The notes: generated from the sequence alone by a model not told the origin. 64,000 nucleotides of DNA from Prochloron sp965198675 (GCA_965198675.1 OZ240666.1:62001-126000), one strand, 5' to 3'. Shown: positions 27,817-39,856, numbered from the stretch's first letter. Made by a program: numbers and translations.

Positions 27817-29409
27817 TTTGACTCCCTTTATCTTTCTACTAACGAAGAGTGGGATATAGACGATGCCTTCTTCTCCCAAGCGTTGCATTCTGGGGGAGTA
27901 GGTGCTGGGGAGAGTTACAGCGAGTCCGTGACGGCGCCTTTACCGGGACTATTGCCTGGAGATTATTTTGTCATCGTTCGCAGCGACATTCGCAATCAAA
28001 TTCCCGAGAATAGCGAAGAGAATAATATTGGCGGGTCTTTGGATGAAGTGGCGATCGGGACCGAATTGCTGGAATTGGGAGTTGGGGATACCGGTACTCT
28101 TGCTGAAGGACAGTCGGTTTACTATCAGGTTCAGGTCGAAGCAGGTGAAACCCTGTTGGTGAATTTTGATAGTGTGTCGGAAACTGCTGCGAATGAGCTG
28201 TATATCCGTTATAACGAGATTCCGAGTCGGAATCAGTTCGATTTGCGTTTCTCCGAGGAATTTGCTCCCGATCAAGAAATTGTGGTTTCCAATACCCTTG
28301 CTGGAACTTATCATATTCTTGCTTACGGCGACAGGGTACCAGAAGAGACTGAATATACCGTATCAGCAGATATTATCGATTTTTCCATCCTTAGTATTGG
28401 TCCTGATTTTGGCAGCAATCTGGGAAATGCCACTATTACTCTACTGGGAGCAGAATTTACTCCTAATACAGAAGTGCAATTAATTGCTGCTGACGGGAGT
28501 GAGTTTACTGCAACCAATGTTATCTGGAAAGATGATACAGAATTGTGGGCAACCTTAGACTTGCAAGGTCTGGAGACAGGTTTATATGATGTCCAAATTG
28601 AGGATGGTGGGGAAACAGCAGCCCTGGAAGATAGCTTTACCGTCACCAATGGACCTATTGGCGACCTAGAGGTAGAACTTGTGAATCCCGCAGCAGTGCG
28701 TTCCGGTCAACAGGGGGTAATCACTGTTGTTTATACCAATATGGGAGAGACGGATGTAATTGCTCCTCTGATTAATCTCTCCATTGAAAATGCACAAATG
28801 CGCTTGCCTAGTGTCACTGAATTCAGTAGTGATGATTTGCAGCTATTGGGTATCAATACTGATGGACCGGCAGGGATTTTGGCACCGGGAGATAGTGATA
28901 GTATTTCCGTTATTTTCCGCCCGACGGGAGGCGATATTTCCTTTTCGGTTGGCGAACCCATCGGCGATGGGACTATCGATTGGGATGCTATTGAAGCAGA
29001 AGCCCAACCCATTGGTGTTTCACCAGAAGCTTGGGATGTCATTTGGGAAAATTATAAGACTTCTGTCGGTAATACACCGGAAAGCTACAATGCCGTTTTG
29101 GCAGAAATGGCAACCTTCCTAAGTCAATTAGGTGTAGAAACTCAAGGCGATGTCAATATCCTACGCTCTCAACTACAACAAGTTAGCGGCTATGGTATTC
29201 TCTTTAGCCAATATCATTTAGGTTCTTTTGGGAGAGGAATAGCTTTCCTAGGCGATCTTCGTGCATTTGAAGATGATGAAGACAACGCGATTATTGAGGA
29301 TTCAGGCCGTCAGCGTATCTTCCAACGACTAGACGATGATACTTACGCTGCATTGCCAGGAGACTATGCTACCCTCACTCGTATTGATGATACCTTTCAA
29401 TTAACATAA
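27817..29409 (+). pseudogene. Giant adhesin/RHS gene, part 2 (end of CARDB, TIG-like region)
   Basis: This is the same frame as part 1, resuming after the TGA with FDSLYLSTNEEWDIDD. It completes the eighth CARDB and has a PPC-like segment (LGVGDTGTLAEGQSVYYQVQVEAGE), a TIG/IPT-like domain (ISLGPDFGSNLGNATITLLGAEF-type motif) and a beta-rich region. It ends FQLT before a TAA at 29407. The reading after the TAA, KEGITYAFFSNGRLNYVEDSN, is the natural start of RHS repeats, so the TAA replaces a single sense codon (GAA or CAA likely). A GTG/ATG-type restart is possible but unsupported. Confidence 0.75.
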
Positions 29410-32400
29410 AAAGAAGGTATTACTTATGCATTTTTTAGTAACGGTCGATTGAATTATGTGGAAGATTCTAACAAAAACCGTACTACAGCAGAATATGACA
29501 ACGAAAATGGTCGCTTGACCCGTCTGTTAGAAATCAATGGTGATAGTCTAACTTTTACTTACAATGCCAATGGACGCATTGATAGCGCCACCGATCAAGC
29601 TGGTCAAGTCACAACTTATAGCTATGATGCCACGGGAGAATTGCTTCTCAGTATTACCGAAAATGCTGGAACCCCAGCAGCTGCAACAACAACTTATACC
29701 TATAACCAGCAGTTTGCCATCGAGTCTGTCACCGATCCGGATAATGTCCAGACCTTCTACCAATATGATGAACAAGGGCTACTTATTGGGCAAAGTTTAA
29801 CGGAAGATGCGGAGAGCTTGAGCTATATCCGTGATGGAAAGGGAGGAATTACCATCACAGATAGCATTATGGCATCTGTTAATCTCAGTCATAACGATCA
29901 GGGACAGTTGACTCAGATAGAAGACCCCATTGGTCGTATTACTCGCTATCGCTACGATACTCTCGGCAATTTGATTCAAGTTATTGAACCGGATGGTTCT
30001 ATAATGGCATTTACTTATGATGATCGGGGAAATGTCATTAGCCAAATTGATGCGTTAGGTCAGGAAATAACTTTAACTTATGAACCTGAATTTAGTCAAC
30101 TTCAAAGCTTTACTGATGACCGAGGCAATGGTCTAACCTATCGCTACGACGACCGAGGAAATCTATTGGGAATTACTTCTCCCGATACCAGTGAAAAAGT
30201 TTTTAGCTACGACGAGCGGGGGAATTTAACGGAATCAATCAATCGTCGCAACCAGTCAACGATTTACACATACGATGAGAAAAACCAACTCCGTCAGCTA
30301 GATTATTCTGATGGTTCCTTCATCGAGTATATCTATGACGAACGAGGCAATTTGATTGAAGCAACGGATGAGCGCGGGACAAGTACACTAAGTTACGACG
30401 AAGCAGATCGACTAAAACGAACTACCGATTCAACTGGTCGCTTCCTAGAATTTGCCTATGATGCTGCAGGTCGCCGCACCCAGATGATAGATCATGACGG
30501 TAATATAGTCAATTACAGCTATAATTCCCTGGGAAAACTGGAGGAATTAACTGACGAGAATGGTGAGCGTATCATTAAATATACTTATGATGCTGTTGGT
30601 CGTCTGATCCGTGAAGACAATGGAAATGGCACTTACTCTACATATAACTATGATGCAGCAGGTCAACTGTTACAACTCGCTCATTTTGCTTCCGATACGG
30701 ATGAAATTTCCCTTAATTCCCAATTTGACTATACCTATGATGACCTGGGACGGCCTCTCACCATGACTACATTAGAAGGTGAATGGAATTATACTTACGA
30801 TGCTATTGGTCAATTAACTCGCGCTGTATTTGCCTCTAACAACCCTGATGAAATTCCCGATCTGAATCTTAGTTATGAATACGATGTGGGTGGAAATCGG
30901 ATCCGGACAATTAAAAATGGACTGACAACAAACTATTTAGCCAACAACCTCAATCAATACACTAACTCTGGCTTGATTACTTATGAATATGATAGCGACG
31001 GGAATTTGACCTCGAAGACGGAAGGAAGCGACACCTGGATTTATACTTACAATAACCGTGAACAATTGGTCAGCGTCTTGGAACCAGATGGGACGTTAAC
31101 TGAGTATGAATATGATGCTTTCGGTAATCGCGTTGCTACCATTCGTGATGGCGAGCGCACTGAGTATTTGGTTGATCCTTTTGGCTTTGGCAATGTTATT
31201 GGTGAGTACGACGGTAGTGGCAATCTGATTGCACGATACACTCACGGATTGGGATTGGTTAGCCAGACTGATGTGAATGGTTTGAGCTACTTCTACGATA
31301 CGAATTTGATTGGTTCAACAGCAGGAATAAGTGGAACAACGGGAGAATATCTCAATCGCTATTCTTATTTACCTTTCGGTGGCAATCTCTCAGAAACTGA
31401 AACCATTGCAAATCCCTTTGAGTTTGTAGGGCAATTTGGGGTAATGGAGGAGGAAAATGGTCTTCATTTTATGCGGGCAAGGTATTACGATAGCCTGACT
31501 GGTCGATTTATTAGTGAAGATCCGGTGGGATTACAAGGAGGTGACACCAACTTATATGGATATGCCTTGAATAGCCCAACCGTCTATACTGACCCCTCTG
31601 GAAATGTTGTCTTCGTTCCGGTATTAATTGCGGCAGGAGTTGGAGCTTTAATCGGAGCAGGAACCGATGCTGCGATCCAAGGAACTCTGATTGCGACAGG
31701 GGTGCAAAGTGAGTTTAGTTGGACCAGTTTAGGGGTTAGTGCTGGACTGGGTACTTTAGGTGGCGGTGGTACTGCCCTAGCGAGAAATACGATTGTCAGA
31801 GGGGGCTCAGGCTTTTTCTCCCGAGCTGGTAATCAATTCAGCCATAGTATTCCTAACCGAACTAGTTGGGCACCTAAATGGTTACTGGACTGGAGAAGGT
31901 CGCCTATTGCTCAACTGAATGGAGAGTTTGTCAGCCCTAGGCTGCATTATGCGATCGACCCATTCGCCAAAGGGGGTCGATTGATTGGGGGAGGAAGTGT
32001 GGCTCCGATTCGGAATGGACTTGGCTGGACAAGATTTCCTGCTTGGCGGCAGACCCTTAATCGTATACCTTCGTGGATTTGGGCTAGCGTTGGTGGAGGA
32101 GCATTGGGAAATGCTTTAGTTCGTCTCATCCGCCCCATCGACCCCAACGACATCATCGGACCGGAAGGCTTCGGTGACGAACGCTGGGTCTCCATCGACG
32201 ATACCCTCCCCTACACCATCCGCTTTGAAAACGTAGATACAGCCACCGCCCCAGCTCAAGAAGTCAGTATCAGCCATCCCCTGGACCCCGACCTGGACTT
32301 CCGCAGCTTCCGTCTCGGCAATTTTGGCTTTGGCGACCTCATCTTTGAAGTGCCCGAAAACAGCTCCTTCTACCAACAACGCCTCGACCTCACGGAAGAA

Positions 32401-35400
32401 CAAGGCTTCTTAGTAGACGTATTCGCCGGAATAGACATTACCACAGGGAGCGCCTTCTGGAACATCATCACCATCGACTCCGAAACCGGGGAAACCCCAG
32501 AAAACCCCTTAACCGGGTTCCTTCCCCCCAACCTCACCCCACCAGAAGGCGACGGTTTCGTCTCCTACACCATCCAACCGCGTCAAGATGCCCAAACCGG
32601 AGATGTCATCGACGCCCAAGCTACGATAATCTTCGACACGGAAGAACCCATCGACACTCCCCCCATCTTCAACACCATCGATGCAGGAACCCCCACCAGC
32701 ACCGTAGAACCCCTCCCAGCAACTTCCTCCACCGAAGAATTCCTCATTTCTTGGTCCGGTAACGACGATTCTAGCGGTTCTGCCCTCACCACCTACACCG
32801 TCTTTGTCTCCCAAGACGACGCGGGTTTCACCCCCTTCCTAGAAGACACCACCCTCACGGAAGCCACCTTCCAGGGAGAACCGGGGAGCACCTACTCCTT
32901 CTATACCGTCGCCACCGACAACGCGGGCAACAGCCAAGAAATCCCCGCTACAGCCCAAGCTACCATTGCAGTTGCAACGGAAACAGGAGATAATAACCCC
33001 CCAATCCTAATAAATCCCATCCCCACTCAAACCGCAACCCAAGGCGAAAACTTCACCTTCACCCTCTCTGAAGACACCTTCAGGGACATCGATCCAGAAG
33101 ACACTCTCACCCTTACTGCTACCCTTCCTAACGGAGATCCCCTTCCCGGTTGGCTTACCTTCGACCCCACAACCCGCACCTTCAGTGGTACTCCTACTAA
33201 CGACGACGTAGGCGAAGTTACAGTTACAGTAACAGCTACCGATACTCACTCTGAGAGTATCTCCAATAGCTTTACCCTCACGGTAGAAAACGTCAATGAT
33301 GCTCCTACCCTCAACAACCCGATTTCCGACCAAACAGCCACGGAAGACGCCAATTTCAGCTTCACCATCCCTGAAGACACCTTTAACGACGTCGATACAG
33401 GAGACACTCTTACTTACAGTGCCACTTTAGCAGATGGAAGTGAACTACCCAGTTGGCTCACCTTCGACCCCGCAACCCGCACCTTCAGTGGTACTCCTAC
33501 TAACGACGACGTAGGCGAAGTTACAGTTACAGTAACAGCTACCGATACTCACTCTGAGAGTATCTCCAATAGCTTTACCCTCACGGTAGAAAACGTCAAT
33601 GATGCTCCTACCCTCAACAACCCGATTTCCGACCAAACAGCCACGGAAGACGCCAATTTCAGCTTCACCATCCCTGAAGATACCTTTAACGACGTCGATA
33701 CAGGAGACACTCTTACTTACAGTGCCACTTTAGCAGATGGAAGTGAACTACCCAGTTGGCTCACCTTCGACCCCGCAACCCGCACCTTCAGTGGTACTCC
33801 TACTAACGACGACGTAGGCGAAGTTACAGTTACAGTAACAGCTACCGATACTCACTCTGAGAGTATCTCCAATAGCTTTACCCTCACGGTAGAAAACGTC
33901 AATGATGCTCCTACCCTCAACAACCCGATTTCCGACCAAACAGCCACGGAAGACGCCGATTTCAGCTTCACCTTCTCTGAAGATACCTTTAACGACCAAG
34001 ATCCAGGAGACACTCTTACTTACACAGCCACTCTAGAAGATGGAAGTGAACTACCCAGTTGGCTTACCTTCGACGCCGCAACCCGCACCTTCAGTGGTAC
34101 TCCTACCAATGACAATGTGGGTGAGGTTACAGTTACAGTAACTGCTACTGATAGTGCTGATCAGAGTATCTCGGATGTTTTTACTCTAACGGTAGAAAAC
34201 GTCAATGATGCTCCTACCTTAGATGACATCGAAATAACAGCTTTAGAAGATGAAGTCGTCACCTTTGATGTTGCTGACTTTACCAGTGTGTTCCAAGATG
34301 AAGATGAAGATACTCTGCGGGACATCGAAATTGTCGTTCTCCTCTTAGGTACCTTACGTCTCAATGGAACTGAAGTCCTAGAAAACCAAGTAATTCTATC
34401 CAGTGACATAGGGAACCTAGAATATACGCCCCCGGAAAATGCAACGGGCGAACAAATCCCCTTCCAAGTCACCGCTTCCGATGGCACGAATAACTCTAAC
34501 ACGGCAGATGTTATCGTTAACCTTACCCCCGTCAACGATGCACCCAGCTTTACCCTTATAGAGAACCCCAATCAAACCAATCTAACGGGAGAAGCGATCG
34601 CCCTCGAAAACTTTGCCACCAACATTATCCTTGGACCTGATAACGAAGCAGAGCAAATAGGAACCTTCAATGTTACTGTTGTCGGAGACAATATTTTTGC
34701 CCAGCAACCCCAACTCAGTCCTACAGGAACGTTAACCTATACCTTAGCCCAGGGAGCATTTGGCTCCTCTACCGTAACAGTAACCCTATCTGATGATGGG
34801 GGAACTGACAATGGAGGAGTTGATACCAGCCCCGAACAAACCTTCACTATCACCTCCACTCCTCCCGAAGAACCCGTAGAGATTGACTTTGAGGCTGATA
34901 GTGCAGGTATAATTGGGAATACCTTTGCCTATAACCTTACCCCTGTAGGAAACGGTACCCAAGTTACCACTCAACTCACCAATGACGTTCTGGATCTGGG
35001 AACTGATGCAGTATTCGATAATATCGTTGGACTTTACGAAGTTGTGAATGTCAATGGTGGTATTCCCCTAGAAGATGGTACAGTGCTGCTACCCGCCGAG
35101 GATCCATCCCGGTATGCAGAACTAGCCTTAACCAATCGGGTAGATTCCTTCGAGCTCCGAGCCGGTTCTTCCGGAGATATCAATCTCAATACAACAGTGG
35201 AACAATTCGGTGATATTCTCCTAACAGGGGGGCGACTCTACGCTCCTTTTGTCATTGCCAACGGTGGAACAGTAGGTTTTGATGGCTTCATCAATGCCGA
35301 AAATGCCGAATCAGATGGAGTTTTCAATGATCCAGCTGACTTTAGTGATGATTTAGTAGCTTACTTCGCTTTCTCAGGTGCAAACCCTAATGGTGCTGCT

Positions 35401-35514
35401 CACTTACAGTCCCGTGGCAATAATATCTTCGGCTTTGAAGATTTGCCCAGTAACTTAGGCATTAGTGATAACGACTTCAATGATGCCATTTTCCAATTCA
35501 ATTTCTTAGTCTAA
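29410..35514 (+). pseudogene. Giant adhesin/RHS gene, part 3 (RHS/YD repeats, RHS core, CADG repeats, DUF4114-like end)
   Basis: Again the same frame. YD/RHS repeats (YDERGNL, YDAAGR, YDAVGRLIRED) run to about 31400, then the RHS core GLHFMRARYYDSLTGRFISEDPVG...NPTVYTDPSG. A short hydrophobic Gly/Ala-rich segment follows. Instead of ending in a toxin, the protein goes on for about 1,300 residues: a PEGFGDERWVS domain, a fibronectin-like segment, four 101-residue CADG repeats, further beta domains, and a DNDFNDAIFQF (DUF4114-like) end. The TTG/GTG-like start used by ORF callers at 29449 lies inside the RHS region and is not convincing. Only the two upstream nonsense codons separate it from part 1. 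Confidence 0.8.
33003..34215 (+). repeat. Four tandem 303-bp CADG repeats, two nearly identical
   Basis: The unit is 101 residues and starts DAPTLNNPISDQTATED. Period 303 bp is shown by the recurrence of DDVGEVTVTVTATDTHSES. Units 2 and 3 are almost identical at DNA level and unit 1 shares its second half, while unit 4 has drifted at its end (DSADQSIS). This indicates recent unequal exchange in an otherwise broken gene. Confidence 0.9.
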
Positions 35515-35516
35515 TA

Positions 35517-35770
35517 GTAGGGTGGGCATTGCCCACCACCTCAGTTATTAAAATTTAATAACCTGTATTTCACACAGAGGCACCTCGGCGCGGAGAGGCA
35601 GGGAAAGATTTTTCTAACACCTACCGCTAATATGGCAGCGCTCAGGACGGTGGATAAATTAATTAAGTAAGTGTATTTCACCCAGAGGCACAGACACCTA
35701 CCGCTAATATAGCAGCACCAAGTTAGGTATTGACGTACAGCACGGTGGGCATTGCCCACCCCCAGATCGC
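35517..35770. repeat. Repeat-rich spacer after the adhesin
   Basis: The spacer holds GTGGGCATTGCCCACC twice (35521, 35744), two TTTCAC(A/C)CAGAGGCAC motifs and two CACCTACCGCTAATAT motifs. No gene is seen. The repeat block ends exactly where the next fragment's reading begins (CAGATCGCAACGG). Confidence 0.8.
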
Positions 35771-36760
35771 AACGGAGACGGTACTCCCGACAACCAACAA
35801 ACCAACGTCGCTTCTCTCCCCACGCTCAATGGAGAGCTAACCAACCCAGATGATTTCTTTACCCTCGCAGCACCTGTGGGAATCAACTTTACCAATCTGC
35901 AAGTAACGGACAATCCCACTCCCGATGCAGAAGATGCCCCAGATGCGGCAGAATTTGAATTTACCAACGGTTTCCTGGACTTTGAAATCGAAGGTCTGGA
36001 AGAACCGGGTCAAAGGGTGACCATTAGCCTTTTACTCCCAACAGGAGTCGATGCAAATACCTACTGGATTTACGACGAAGCAAATCAACAATGGCAAGAA
36101 TTCCTCTTTGATGGCGAAACGGGTGCAGAATTCTTCGACCTCAATAATGATGGTACTGCCGATCGCCTCTTGCTCCACTTTGCAGACGGTCAGCGAGGAG
36201 ACTAGGATGGAGAAGCTAACGGTACGATAGCAAATCCGGGAGCCCCCGGTTTAGCCAACAGTACGCCCACCTTGGTCTTAGAACCAATCACTGTCAAAGT
36301 CCAAAGGGATGTTTTGGCGATTGAAGGTAGCGAGGGCATAGCTGCTAACCTCCAGTTTACCCTCACGGGAACCGATGCCAATTTTGTCAATGAAGTGGGA
36401 GTGTTCCGTCTCGATGACTCCGACAATAGGATTGACGGTATTCTTCCCGGTGAAAGCGGAAACATTCATCTTACAATGGGAAGACTTTAACGACCTAGTT
36501 TTTATCGTCGAACTGCAAGAGAGTCCTCCCACACTGCAACAGGCGATCGCCAACACTCAAGGAGAAGAACAAGGGGAATTGGGCGAGTCGTTAGAGGCTA
36601 AAGCCGCCTAGTAATAGGCATTAAGCGGTCAATTATTAAACCCAGGGGATGAGGGTTACGCTCGAGCTGCCATCCGCAGGAGTCAAGAAAACGGAGGAGG
36701 AATCAGTTTCGTTCGCAATAGTGCGGGATCTGCAACTAACTTAGAAGGAGCAGGATAACT
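35760..36760 (+). pseudogene. Choice-of-anchor-type secreted protein fragment with nonsense codon and frameshift
   Basis: The reading DRNGDGTPDNQQTNVASLPT and FTNGFLDFEIEGLEEPGQRVTISLLLP resembles choice-of-anchor U domains. A TAG at 36203 interrupts the frame (GQRGD-stop-DGEANGTI) but the frame continues to 36490. There LPGESGNIHLTM shifts to a second frame with WEDFNDLVFIVELQE (DUF4114-like). A last piece reads NPGDEGYARAAIRRSQENGG to 36760. There is no start, and the 5' end is cut by repeats. It is probably a relative of the giant gene's C-terminus. Confidence 0.6.
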
Positions 36761-36874
36761 TGGAGCAGGTTGAATGTTGCACCACTTGATGGTAAAAAAT
36801 GGGTAACTGTCAAAGTAACAGTTAAAAGCTCAAACATATTGGCAGACTACAATTATACCACTGGAGAGGAGTTT

Positions 36875-37909
36875 ATGAACTGCAAAAATAATTTACCAAT
36901 TCATTTGTCTTTGTTAACTCTTGTTCTGACTACTGCCTGTGGTGGTAGCGATACCCAGACTCAGGTGGGTGATAACGATACTACCGGAGGGACCGCAGTA
37001 AGTCAAGAAGTCAAAGTTGAAGGTTCCAGTACTCTATTTCCTATTTCTGAAGCAATGGCAGAAGAGTTTAAGAATACAAACCAGGAAGTAGAAGTAACAA
37101 TTGGGCTATCCAGTTCTGGTGCGGGTTTCAAGAAATTATGCGCTGGGGAAACTGATATCTCTAATGTTTCCCGTCCCATTAAAAAGTCGGAAATGGAACT
37201 GTGCGCAGAAAATGGCATTGAGTATGTGGAAGTTCCTGTTGCTTTTGACGGCATATCTGTTGTTGTCAACAAAGGTAATAACTGGGCAACCTGCTTCAAA
37301 GCTTCCGACTTGGGAAAAATGTGGAATGTTGCTACTGAGGAAAAAGTCAAAAATTGGAGTCAAGTAGGCAGCAATTTCCCGGAAAAAGACCTCAGACTCT
37401 ACGGACCCGGCACTGATTCGGCAACTTTCGATTACTTCGTGGAGGCTATTATGGGCAAAAAGGGTGAAAGCCGTGGTGACTATACTGCTAGTGATGACGA
37501 TAACGTCATCGTTCAGGGGGTGACGACGGATGAAGGGGGTTTAGGCTACTTTGGCTATGCCTATTATAAAGAAAATAAGGACAAGCTGAAAGCTGTTGCT
37601 ATAGAGAATAGTGATGGTAAATGCGTAGAACCCTCTCAGAATACTATCGCTGACGGTAGCTATAATCCTTTGTCTCGTCCCATATTCTTCTACGTCAAAA
37701 AGAGTTCCTTGTCAGAAAATGAGGCTGTCAAAGCTTTTGTAGAGTACCAAATTGATCCAGCTAACAGTAAGCTTATCTCTGAAGTAGGTTACGTTCCCTT
37801 GCCATCTGATATCCAAGCTAAGGTGAAAGAACGTCTTGATAATGGTACCACAGGCTCTATTTTCGAGGGAGGTTCTTCTGTAGGGGTTAAACTAGCAGAT
37901 AAACTGTAA
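36875..37909 (+). CDS. pstS: Phosphate ABC transporter substrate-binding lipoprotein PstS
   Basis: ATG 36875 follows GAGAGGAG. The upstream-extended frame (from 36770) lacks an RBS. The protein is 344 residues. Its N-terminus LLTLVLTTAC-GGS is a lipoprotein signal with the lipid-modified Cys. Phosphate-binding segments are VEGSSTLFPISEAMAEEF, SSSGAGFKKLC, DISNVSRPIK and GTDSATFDYFVEAI. The C-terminus YVPLPSDIQAKV is typical of cyanobacterial PstS. It is the first gene of a complete pst cluster. I see no clear Pho-box repeats upstream. Confidence 0.95.
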   Translation: MNCKNNLPIHLSLLTLVLTTACGGSDTQTQVGDNDTTGGTAVSQEVKVEGSSTLFPISEAMAEEFKNTNQEVEVTIGLSSSGAGFKKLCAGETDISNVSRPIKKSEMELCAENGIEYVEVPVAFDGISVVVNKGNNWATCFKASDLGKMWNVATEEKVKNWSQVGSNFPEKDLRLYGPGTDSATFDYFVEAIMGKKGESRGDYTASDDDNVIVQGVTTDEGGLGYFGYAYYKENKDKLKAVAIENSDGKCVEPSQNTIADGSYNPLSRPIFFYVKKSSLSENEAVKAFVEYQIDPANSKLISEVGYVPLPSDIQAKVKERLDNGTTGSIFEGGSSVGVKLADKL

Positions 37910-38021
37910 ACAGTGACCAGTAACCAGTTACCAGTTACCAGTTTAATGCAATTTTGTATTAGCTGGTAACTGACCAACTGCACTTTCACCCCCGTTGCAA
38001 TTAACAAGAGCAGCTCATTTC

Positions 38022-38954
38022 ATGGCTTTTTCTTCACCATCTTCAAATGCCGAACTCTGGCGTCCTAACCGTCAGAGGAGCAAACTGATTCAGTTGATTG
38101 TCAAGTGTATTTTTGGCCTGTTTGCTTTGATTTCCGTCGCTACTACCATTGGCATTGTCTTAACCCTCATTTTTGAAACCATCGGGTTCTTCCAAGAAGT
38201 TTCTCTGTGGCAGTTTCTCACTGATAGTAAATGGACCCCTCTGTTCCCCAGTGCTAAGTTTGGCATTTTCGTCCTCATTAGCGCCACGGTAATGACCTCC
38301 GGTATTGCCATTATGGTGGCATTGCCCTTGGGTTTATTAGGGGCGATTTGTTTGAGCCTCTATGCTACCCCGAAAGTGCGGGGCATTCTCAAGCCCATGA
38401 TGGAGATTCTGGCGGGGGTTCCCACCATAGTATATGGCTACTTCGCCGTTTTATTTGTTACTCCCCTGTTGCAGAAATTTATCCCGGGACTTCAGGGCTT
38501 TAATGCTCTCAGCGGGGGAATTGTACTGGGAATCATGATTACCCCCCTAGTGGCTTCCCTGAGCGAGGATACTATTTATGCCGTGCCTGCCAGTCTCAGA
38601 GATGGAGCCTACGCTCTCGGGGCGACAAAAGGGGAAACGATTATTTCTGTCATTCTGCCAGCAGCACTGTCGGGAATTGTAGCTTCTTTAATTCTAGCTA
38701 TTTCTCGTGCAATTGGGGAAACCATGATTGTCACCCTGGCAGCGGAACAAAATCCCACCCTCGGTCTCAATCCCTTGGTTCCGGTAATGACTATGACTGC
38801 CTTTATCGTTCAAGCAAGCTCAGGAGATACCCCTGCTGGTTCTTTAGTTTATCAAACCCTTTTTGCCGTGGGGATGACTTTATTTATTCTCACCCTAGTC
38901 CTCAATCTCTTTAGCTTTTGGTTTGTGCGTCGTTTCCGGGAGAAATACGATTAA
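38022..38954 (+). CDS. pstC: Phosphate ABC transporter permease PstC
   Basis: The ATG at 38022 (MAFSSPSSNAELW) fits the family start, while an upstream extension is unsupported. The 310-residue inner-membrane protein has about six membrane segments and the permease EAA-type loop ALGATKGETIISVILPAALSGI. It pairs with PstA to form the channel. It overlaps pstA by one base (TAATG). The 110 bases between pstS and pstC contain a short heptamer run (CAGTTAC). Confidence 0.94.
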   Translation: MAFSSPSSNAELWRPNRQRSKLIQLIVKCIFGLFALISVATTIGIVLTLIFETIGFFQEVSLWQFLTDSKWTPLFPSAKFGIFVLISATVMTSGIAIMVALPLGLLGAICLSLYATPKVRGILKPMMEILAGVPTIVYGYFAVLFVTPLLQKFIPGLQGFNALSGGIVLGIMITPLVASLSEDTIYAVPASLRDGAYALGATKGETIISVILPAALSGIVASLILAISRAIGETMIVTLAAEQNPTLGLNPLVPVMTMTAFIVQASSGDTPAGSLVYQTLFAVGMTLFILTLVLNLFSFWFVRRFREKYD

Positions 38955-39856
38955 TGACGAGTCAAATTAAAGATAGCTCAAAGCAAGAGTTATTTAGTCC
39001 CAACCTGAGTAAGCGTTATACCATGGATCGCATTTTTGCCATCATCGCTTGGGGAGCCATTTCCATTGCCATTTTAGTTCTGGCAGTACTTTTAATTGAT
39101 ATATTGATTGACGGGCTGCCCAGTTTGAACCTGGAGTTCTTAAATAATTTTCCCTCCCGCAAAGCGGAACGGGCAGGAATTAAAGCTGCTTTAGTGGGGA
39201 CCATTTGGGTTATGAGTCTGGTGGCAGCAGTTGCTTTTCCCTTAGGAGTGGGGGCTGGCATTTTCTTAGAAGAATTTGCCGAAGAAAACTGGTTTACCAG
39301 CATGATTGAGATTAATATCAATAACCTGGCTGGGGTGCCTTCCATTATTTACGGACTCTTAGGGTTGACAGTCTTTGTCCGGGTTCTGGAACCCATAACG
39401 GGAGGAAGAAGCATTATTTCCGGTTCCCTCACTTTAGCACTTTTAATTCTGCCAATTATTATTGTCTCCACCCGGGAAGCTTTGAGGGCAGTACCGGATA
39501 GTTTACGTTTAGCTGGGTTAACTTTGGGAGCAACGAAATGGCAAGTGATTTGGGAACAAATTTTGCCTCTTGCTCTCCCAGGAATTCTGACAGGAACTAT
39601 TCTAGCTCTTTCTAGGGCGATCGGAGAAACTGCTCCTTTAATTGTGGTGGGAGCAGTGGTATATATTAGTTCCTTGTCTACTAATTTACAGAATTCCTTT
39701 ACTGTCATGCCAATTCAAATATTTAACTGGATCGGTCGTCCTCAAGAAGAATTTCACCACATTGCAGCAGGGGGAATTATTGTGCTCATGGTGGTGTTGT
39801 TGGTTATGAATGCGACAGCAGTTTGGCTGCGGAATAAATTTCAGAACAAGGTATAA
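38954..39856 (+). CDS. pstA: Phosphate ABC transporter permease PstA
   Basis: The ATG at 38954 shares its first base with the pstC stop, implying translational coupling. I reject the GTG at 38918 inside pstC. The 300-residue membrane protein has six predicted segments and the EAA loop LAGLTLGATKWQVIWEQILPLALPGI. It partners with PstC and is energised by PstB. Confidence 0.94.
   Translation: MTSQIKDSSKQELFSPNLSKRYTMDRIFAIIAWGAISIAILVLAVLLIDILIDGLPSLNLEFLNNFPSRKAERAGIKAALVGTIWVMSLVAAVAFPLGVGAGIFLEEFAEENWFTSMIEININNLAGVPSIIYGLLGLTVFVRVLEPITGGRSIISGSLTLALLILPIIIVSTREALRAVPDSLRLAGLTLGATKWQVIWEQILPLALPGILTGTILALSRAIGETAPLIVVGAVVYISSLSTNLQNSFTVMPIQIFNWIGRPQEEFHHIAAGGIIVLMVVLLVMNATAVWLRNKFQNKV

Noticed and set aside
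31610..32130. RHS-linked toxin domain
   Set aside because: The region after the RHS core is short, hydrophobic and basic, with no recognisable toxin motif and no immunity gene, and adhesin domains follow.
33007..33999. Antisense ORFs with repeated MVGNRVVEGRSIID-like sequence
   Set aside because: They are shadows of the tandem CADG repeats on the coding strand and keep the same 303-bp period.
36770..36874. Longer pstS start at 36770 and Pho-box search upstream
   Set aside because: The extension precedes the lipoprotein signal and has no RBS. No convincing CTTAACCT-type repeats were seen.
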